The notes below the pieces were generated by a model. The model ran no database searches. It was not told where the DNA came from and was given only the letters and a program-made list of their open reading frames with translations. Shown in pieces: positions 57,258-64,000 of a stretch of DNA of 64,000 nt (position 1 is the first letter of the stretch; the number at the start of each line of letters is the position of its first letter). The DNA is from Carnegiea gigantea (lineage: Eukaryota > Streptophyta > Magnoliopsida > Caryophyllales > Cactaceae). The position numbers were made by a program, and so were the translations under genes. The stretch is from assembly GCA_029747015.1 (NCBI GenBank), contig JAKOGI010001551.1, positions 107,501 to 171,500 on the forward strand. Direction: 5' to 3'.

Positions 57258-60200
57258 TGTAGTGCCCCCAAAATGCTAATGATATGATTTACAGAAAACT
57301 GCAGTGGAAGACTTAATAATAGATGGCGCTACCGCCGTCCTGACAAGGACAAGGCTCACTGAAACCATTTAATCTTGCAACTCATGTTCACAATCACAAA
57401 ATCTATCAAACTAAAACACTTCAAGACCAAAGTCTATAATAGTTCAACTTCAATACCATTGACTTAATCATACCATGTACTAACTCGCATTCCCTACTAC
57501 CTAACTATTTTGAATATAGACCTAACTTGACCCTGAAGTCGATTTCAATATTCATGCTATGCTGAATCCACTGTGAGCATTTGATGACCTCCAAAAGGGC
57601 TTGCTAAAAGGCGAAACATGTGATACTTCATCACCTAAAATGGAAAACATGAAAACAATTCAAAAATGTAAGCAAAAACTCAGTACATGCATTTCTGTCT
57701 TGTAAAATAAGCACATAAACATTGTTGATGAGTACCCGCTCTTGCAACTCATTTAGTTCGCAGTAACAATGAAAATGAAAGTAACATGAAACTGAATTGC
57801 TCATTATTATCTGGATGTGAACCTCTTGCAATGATATGATCTATACATAGGTGTACACTTGCCAACCCGATCAAGAGTTGGCCTGAAACCGCGTGGGTAA
57901 GTGATGGGCTGACGCCCTATAGATGATCAAGAGTTAAATGGCAAATCACTATATAAACTGATTCATTGATAAACTCATTAAGAGTTGTAACTTGATAAAC
58001 ATGTCCTGCTTTCTGAAGGTACAGGAAATGGACGTACCTTGAGCCTTTAAAAATGTCATTTGACTTAATAGAAGTCAGTTGTTTCATAAATGTCTTCTGA
58101 CTTGAAAAATATGTTCTGACTTGATAACACTTATGCATAATGGGGAGCGATAGCTAGGCCTCAACTCTATTTCATAAATGTCATTGTAAGTATGTGTCGT
58201 CAGTAAATAATCTTTACTCACATAATTGAGTAAGTAAAAGTATGCGTAGCAGAAATTGAGTAATTAAATGGTATACATAACTTGGGTATTTCAATGTAAC
58301 TTCAAAACTGAATTGATGAAAGCAATTACATTTGATATAAAGTAAATGAAAGTAAAATAGTTCACAATGAGATAAATGAGATTACCAAGAAAAAGGCCTT
58401 GATGGTGACAATTGAGAGAGTGGTTTTGGCCTTTTCTAAAATAGGTTGCTAATACGGTTTTAAGGCTTGCTGATATATAACTTAGTTCAAGATAACAGCG
58501 ACTATACTAGATTAGCTTGATAAATACATTTACTACATTCTGAATTGAGTAAGTAATAAAGGTTTGAGGCTCAGAGAGATGCATCTGGGTTCAAAATAGC
58601 ATAAACTACAAGAACTTGGTCTGATAAATATGGTTTCTGAGTCACTACTCTCCCCACTTCTCATATTTCATTCATAAATTCATTAGATATAGAATTCCAC
58701 CCCAAATGAATCATTGAACTCAAAAGAAGCTATTAGGCTCACTAAACTTGGTATTTTCTTTCTAAAATCCATAAATAATTCAAAGCTCATAAACAACCTC
58801 CCAAATTGTATGTTTATCTTCTTCTTTCTCATTGATCAAGCTAAAAGTTTCATGAAAGTCTATGAATATTCATTTCCCCCTTAAATGACCTTACTTGGCC
58901 CAAATACACAAAATGAATGTATTATCAATCTCACTCAATCTTTATTATTGCTCTTTACACAATTACTCAAAATGCTTTCAAAAATCACCAAACTCAAAAC
59001 ACTCAGTCAAAATTCATGAAATATTATAAAAAATTCGAAATTAATATGGACAATCTACAGTAAAATTTCTTAAATTTTCCGCCAAGTATACGCTGCACAA
59101 AAATTACAATAACAGCCTAATTTGCACTAAAGCAGGTCGTTTCACTTCAAAAATTCATAACTTTCACCTTGGACTTCAAATGGAGAGCTAAAACCCCAAT
59201 ATGAAAAGATTACAAAGTTCCAAAAAACTTTCATTTACAACACAAAATATGATTCCCATAATAACGTTCCCAAAATAGGGCTAAAACACAAATGTGTTAG
59301 TTTTAGTCCCATTCTGTGAAGTTTTGGTAAACGACCATAATGTTTTCGAAAGACCTTGGATTAAGGCAATTCAAAAGCTATTTGAAAGCTAACACACTGA
59401 ACTATCTTCCCACCAAAATCATAATTTTCCCATGGGCCGATCATTGCCAGTTTAATCCCGAAGTCTGCCCTGTTTTTTTAAAATTTCCAGCATTCACTGT
59501 TTTAGTTTTCTCTTCATTTTTCACATAAATCCTCACTTGAAATCATTCCAAATCACCAAAAACATGATCATAAACATCAATAAAACTAAAGATTACAAAA
59601 TCAAATACAAATCAATCCATAAACGTGGTTTTAACTGGACCTTGCATGAACATGATAATCCCTGAACCCTAGCATGATTCAAGCTCAACTTCATCATGAT
59701 CAACACCAAAATAACTCTTATTTCTTATCAAAACATCATGATCAATGGTCACAAGCATCAAAACAAGAATCAAAACTAAAATAAAAATCAGAACCAGTAA
59801 GATCAAGTTTCAAGGTTACTCACTTTGATTGAAAATAAGTAGAGATGAAGGTGTTGTTTAGTGGTTTTGATAATGGAGGATGGTAGCTTGAGGTACTAGG
59901 AAGTCGGCAGGAGTCGAAGATTGCCAGAGCTGGCCGAAAAAGTGGCCAAAAATCAGCCGGAACAGTGATGGCTGCCGCTGCCATGGGGAGGAAAAAGAAA
60001 GAGGAGAGAGAAGATGAAGTTTTGGATTAAATTGTGTTTAGTTGACTAATCTAACTCTTTGGCTGAGTTTTTAACTAGAAAATGACAATTTGACTAACCA
60101 TAGTTAAGCTTAATCATGGTAATTAGTTAAGTTAAATTATGCAAACTTGTTGGGCTTCAAGTTGGGTCGAAATAAGTTGGGTTTGGGAATAAAACGCTTC

Positions 60201-60648
60201 GTAATGATAATGTTTTTGCGTAACTCAAAATTAAATTTTTGTAATGTTATAAAAATAATAATAACAATAATAATAATGATAATAATGATAATAATTTCTC
60301 AAACCATAATTATTGAGGCCTACTATCGATTCACCCGATATTTAATTAATCAACAAAACTTGAATTAAAAATCAATGAAACTTGAATTGCAGAATGGGAC
60401 CCAAATGAAATATCCCCCAACTGGAATGATTAAATACGATAAATGAAAGCGAAAAATTTAAATGACGTAAGGTAATTCGGTAAATATATAAATTGAGGAT
60501 AATTGAATTAATAAACATGATTTGGCTAAACAAATAACCATGAGTGATTAAATCCATAAACATGATAAATTAAATGACTAAACATGATTAATTCAATAAA
60601 TAAATATGATTTAAATAATTAAATATGGGTTAGGGTTGGGTTATTACA
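57258..60648 (-). repeat. 5' LTR of the chromovirus-like element
   Basis: 3391 bp. It aligns end to end with 48716-52734 apart from the hAT insertion. It ends GGGTTGGGTTATTACA followed by the target repeat TCATG. Confidence 0.92.
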
Positions 60649-60653
60649 TCATG

Positions 60654-61200
60654 CTTATATGCATGCTAATAGTTAAGACACAGGAAATTTAAGCTAATCA
60701 GAATAGTATGAAGCTTCCCCAAAACCAAAAAGGAAAACTATACCAAAGTGAAAAATATTCAGAAAAATATACACAAAAGGGTATATGACTTGCCACCCCT
60801 GTACCTAAATCTCACAATGTCCTCATTGGGAGCCAAGAAGTCACTATCTCCACAAAAACACACAAAAACAAAGAAAGTAAAATCACACACACATAAGACA
60901 CACAAAACAAAACACACAAAAAAGAAAACAAAGCAAAAAAATGATCATAGCCCTCAATTGGCTCAACAACATCCCAAATTTCACCTCGAAGTTGATCACT
61001 AACAAAAACACAATTCTAATATCCATAACTAAACAAAAAGAAAAGAAAGAAAAGAAAAGAAGAGAAAAAAGAAGGGTTAGAATGATCATACCAGGTCAGG
61101 TGCTGTGTGCACCTAAACTATGCCTCGCTAAAATAGTGCTGTGGAGGCATGAGAAGCATCAGCCACTCCTCATCATCGCTTATGACTCACGGTGGTGAAC
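60654..61200. other. Internal spacer of the non-autonomous element, A-rich
   Basis: This contains CACACAAAA-type low-complexity sequence (60840-60935) and AAAGAAAAGAAAAG (about 61030-61070). The frames over it are low-complexity artefacts. No gene seen. Confidence 0.55.
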
Positions 61201-62427
61201 TCAGATGCCGTCAAAGCTCGTAAGAGCTTATCAAATGCCTGAGCATGCAACTCAAATTAATGCAAGTAAGAACACCCAAACATAAATTTAGGAATGATAG
61301 CAAGTACTCTCCTGAACTTATCGAATGCCTTGGAAAAATCAGTAGAATAATTGAATGCAATAGGTAACATAATTTTTCTAGGCATATCCTCCAAGTATAG
61401 ACTATAAGGATTAAGGGAGGGGTTATACCCTCTACAGGTACCCGGGGACTCAGAACAGTCAACCTCATTCCCCTCAAGTATCACATGAGAATCAATAAGC
61501 AACATATCACAACACTCAGGGGAAAAGGATGGTGGTGAACATGAAGAAGAAGCATGGAATGTATCAAGAGGGTTGGGGAATATATTATCAACAAGATCAG
61601 GGCTAGCTAGCCCCGCAACCACAACATCCACACATGAAGTCCCTGTGGAAATCTCATGAAGATCATACACCTCAATAAAAACATTGCATGACTTAGAAGA
61701 AGTATCATCTCATCAATACTAGTACTAATACCAAAGGTTTCACCTACCTCAAACTCCATCGACTGAGCTAAAGGGGAATGTGTATCAAGAAAAATCATGA
61801 TAAACGTAGTGTTGTTCCTAAACATGCTAGGTGATAATGGAGCAATAATGGGTAAAGTAGTCAAGGGAGGGTCGAGTACTTTCTCTTGCTCAGACTCTGG
61901 AGGAAGGAAAGACACACCATCATCATATAGATTGACATTAAGTCTAGGAGAACTAACCTAAGGTTGGTCTCATGTGATAGATCCTACTCTCGTATTTTAT
62001 TAGCAAACTCAATTTGTTGCTCATTCATTATCTCTATTATATTGCTAAGTCTAGCAAAACCCTCATCAGAAATACTACAGGGACAAGAATTATTTTTATT
62101 ATCAGAATAATGGCAAATTTCACATGCAGGAGGAGCATAATTAGGGACGTAAGGGGGTGGGACGTAAGAATCAGAACAACTAGTTTCAAATTCATAAGTA
62201 TCCCAAGCCAACCAATCAAGAAAATCACATGTTTCATTAATATCTTTAGCACAAAATTCCCAATACTCTAAAAGAGCATGCGTCTTACAATTCACACTCT
62301 CATAGACTGTATTCAAAATTTTCCACTTGTCTAAACAATAACCACAATGAGCAAGGAAAGCATATAATATGTTATAATATCTCCAAAATAATTCATGCTC
62401 ATACTGAGGGAAGTAAAAAAAAGACAT
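61200..62427 (-). pseudogene. Gag-like ORF of the non-autonomous LTR element
   Basis: It starts at ATG 62427 (MSFFYFPQYEHELFWRYYNI). The first 147 codons include LDKWKILNTVYESVNCKTHA, LLEYWEFCAKDINETCDFLD and a Cys cluster CEICHYSDNKNNSCPC that may be a worn zinc knuckle; a stop follows. It continues in frame-shifted pieces 61915-61607 (MEFEVGETFGIS) and 61670-61257 (FPNPLDTFHASSSCSPPSFS, YNPSLNPYSLYLEDMPRKIM, FSKAFDKFRRVLAI), then HAQAFDKLLRALTASEL to about 61200. I recall similar 'FWRY...LLEYWDF..YLEDLPRK' proteins in plant LTR elements without pol, but cannot name a family. It carries at least two disabling breaks. Confidence 0.6.
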
Positions 62428-62521
62428 TTTTTTGGGGGGTTTCTTTCCTTTTGTTTTTTTTCAAAATAAAAGCTTAGTCTCGAATGCCTAAGTAGACCCC
62501 AATATTGAAAAGGGTCAACTC

Positions 62522-62543
62522 CCCGACAACGACACCAAAAACT
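62522..62543 (-). other. Primer binding site of the non-autonomous element
   Basis: Minus strand, just inside the LTR end CCCTAACA: AGTTTTTGGTGTCGTTGTCG then GGGA. It matches the plant gypsy site TTTTGGCGCCGTTGCCGGGGA with C-to-T-type changes. Confidence 0.8.
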
Positions 62544-63756
62544 TGTTAGGGAAAAATTTTAATATTTATAAGCCCCAAGTGCAAGGTGCATCATTGAGTA
62601 CTCGGGGTGTCGTCCGTAGAAAGTTGGGTTTCCAATTACCAGAACTAACTAAAGCATCTTTAGCTAGGCAAAGCAGAAGGGATAGAAAATAGAACTAAAC
62701 TACTAAAACAAAAACAAAGACTTCGATTATGGTTGAACCTAAGATAAACCAACTAATCAAGCTAACCCTTCCAAGTTATGCTAGTATATAGAGATGATCG
62801 GTTGCATCATTAACGACCACCCAAGCCATCTCTCAAGGGTCATGAGCTAGTCTAATTGTTCTAACCTTCTATTTTCATGGGATTAGCACAATTAAATTAC
62901 AAGATTGACAACCCTTAACCTAGCTGGCGATTGAGACTATTTTCATATTTGAATCCCACCTATTCTCTCTATCCACACTAGACAATCAACCTCACCTCTT
63001 AGCATAAGTTGAATTCCCCAAAACACGTACAAAAGCTCTTGCAAGCATTTCATCGAACACTTGACGGGCATGAAAGAAAACTCTAAATTCTAGTATAAAC
63101 AAGATGGGTAAGGGCCTAATAACAATCAATTAGCCATCAAGAGTCTAATTACAATCAAACATCACAAACTTAATTGAAATTAAACATCTATAAGCAATTC
63201 AAGGCAAGAGTTAACAAGCTAGAAAACAAAATAAGAAACATGAAATTAAAGAGAGGGGAAGAAAAGAACTTAGCCATTGAATCTTGAAATCAAACGTCTT
63301 GTATAAATTATACCTAAAACTAGCTTATTCTAATCTCCCTAAAATGGGGTTTTTTATTGGCTAAACCTAAACTAAAAACTCCCAAAAAGTCCGCAAAGGA
63401 GAGCCAGGGAGGTCCCGAACAAAAACGCCCGAAGGGGTTTAAATAGAAAATCGGGCGAGCGAGGAGCGGGGAGGCCTGCGCATGACCGTGGCACATGCCA
63501 CGGCCACACCATGCCATGTGGCATGACCACATCGTGCTATATTTTTGGCATGGTGGCGCGGCCTCCTATCGCCCCTTCTTGCCTTCTTTTTTGCTCTTTT
63601 TGTCTATCTTCGCTCTTTTTCATGACGTTTTGCTCGATTGAAGTTTATTGCCTACAAAAGCAATCAAAACAAGTAAAAATCCTAAAAATTATATTATTAT
63701 ACGAGTTAAGATTAGGTAAAAGGGGTTACGTAAATACAACAAATTATCGCCTAACA
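62544..63756 (-). repeat. 5' LTR of the non-autonomous element
   Basis: 1213 bp, minus strand TGTTAGGCGATAATTTG to TTTTTCCCTAACA, with 7-bp inverted ends TGTTAGG/CCTAACA. It contains a GC-rich palindrome cluster at 63486-63524. The 70- and 98-codon frames here are shadows. The outer flank TTAGG (63757-63761) matches 46610-46614. Confidence 0.85.
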
Positions 63757-63761
63757 TTAGG

Positions 63762-64000
63762 TTGTGTCCGTAGGATGACCCACGTCATCTACTTAGGAAC
63801 CCACTAGAATGATGCTTCCTTATTCAACAACTTCTTACTCTTAATGCCTCTCAATATTCTTAGCGTATGATGTGTTTTGCTCGGTATTTTTCAGTCTCTT
63901 TATCTTTAAATCTTCTTGTGTGTTTTCTGAGTTTAAATTTTTCTCTGTGGCCTCTCTAATTTCTGGTGTGTCTAACACTGGGGGGTAGCCCTTCTTTTAT
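63762..64000. other. Flanking sequence, nothing recognised
   Basis: TTAGGAACCCACTAGAATGA and a T-rich remainder. No domain, repeat or RNA could be recognised on either strand in this short end piece. Confidence 0.4.

Larger units (their letters stand above)
48716..60648 (-). mobile_element. Ty3/gypsy retrotransposon with 3.4-kb LTRs, chromovirus-like
   Basis: LTRs 48716-52734 and 57258-60648 (plus-strand ends TGTA..TACA) are flanked by a perfect target duplication TCATG (48711-48715, 60649-60653). Orientation is minus: GTTTTGAGGACGAAGCTC, TTTAAGAGGGGAAGGC then LTR start TGTAATAACCC lie at 52780-52734, the usual end of pol, purine tract and 3' LTR in plant chromoviruses. Next to the other LTR, TTTAGTATAAGAGC (about 57240-57253) is a worn initiator-tRNA-Met site. 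The 4.5-kb interior is heavily decayed, with RT the only clear domain. Clade assignment is inference. Confidence 0.88.
46615..63756 (-). mobile_element. Non-autonomous LTR retrotransposon, with nested gypsy element
   Basis: The 5' LTR is 62544-63756 (minus; TGTTAGG..CCTAACA). The primer site is at about 62522-62543, a gag-like ORF runs from 62427 to about 61200, and a purine tract at about 47819-47833 precedes the 3' LTR. TTAGG lies on both outer sides (46610-46614 and 63757-63761). Removing the nested element (48716-60648), the interior is only about 2.8 kb with no RT or integrase, so it is a LARD-like or otherwise non-autonomous element. The 3' LTR is structurally abnormal (see its own entry). 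Confidence 0.75.

Noticed and set aside
60748..61002. 84-codon Lys/Thr/His-rich frame
   Set aside because: Low-complexity CACAAAA sequence inside an LTR element.

Overview
This window is nuclear DNA from a flowering plant. The evidence is a spliced gene with GT/AG introns, Ty3/gypsy elements of plant-only groups (Tat/Retand-like and Athila-like), tRNA-type SINE promoters, a TRIM element, hAT-type non-autonomous elements and very AT-rich, microsatellite-laden spacers. The species cannot be named from sequence alone. Most of the window is nested, decayed transposable elements. I can support only one ordinary host gene and one intact element-derived ORF.

Layout. (1) 1-4408: a LINE reverse transcriptase tail (minus), then a broken Tat-like retrotransposon (minus) with gag, protease and one LTR (3978-4408); its RT, RNase H and integrase are missing. 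(2) 4409-6811: a SINE-like promoter pair, a 95-bp triplication, an ATT microsatellite and about 1 kb of (AT)n held between two copies of a 170-bp unit. (3) 6812-38431: a complete but dead Tat/Retand-type retrotransposon on the minus strand, bounded by a perfect 5-bp target duplication (ATGTT). Its LTRs are 6812-10780 and 33803-38431. Gag and protease lie at 33250-29473, RT, two RNase H domains and integrase at 18313-14300, and an antisense plant-mobile-domain ORF at 10914-13909. An Athila-type element on the plus strand (18319-29467, target duplication GCCGG/GTCGG) splits protease from RT. The left LTR carries a TRIM (9880-10298). The right LTR carries two hAT-type elements and a (TA)n tract.

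(4) 38432-46609: the gene-bearing island. A SINE-like sequence is followed by a gene with a 5'UTR exon and three coding exons (40493-41216, 138 aa, lysine-rich and acidic, function not recognised). Its long first intron contains an antisense coding-like segment. An intact 230-aa DUF4283/zinc-knuckle ORF (41998-42690, minus) comes next, then AT-rich spacer with a degenerate duplication and a strong double hairpin (46320-46366).

(5) 46615-63756: a non-autonomous LTR element on the minus strand, flanked by TTAGG on both sides. Its 5' LTR is 62544-63756, and its 3' LTR is abnormally inverted and chimeric. Inside it sits a second minus-strand gypsy element (48716-60648, target duplication TCATG) with 3.4-kb LTRs, one of which contains a 611-bp hAT-type element. 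(6) 63762-64000: nothing recognised.

The window reads as a layered insertion record rather than an operon or pathway. Target duplications, empty sites in paired LTRs and LTR divergence let the insertions be ordered. All retrotransposon genes here are broken by stops, frameshifts or lost catalytic residues.
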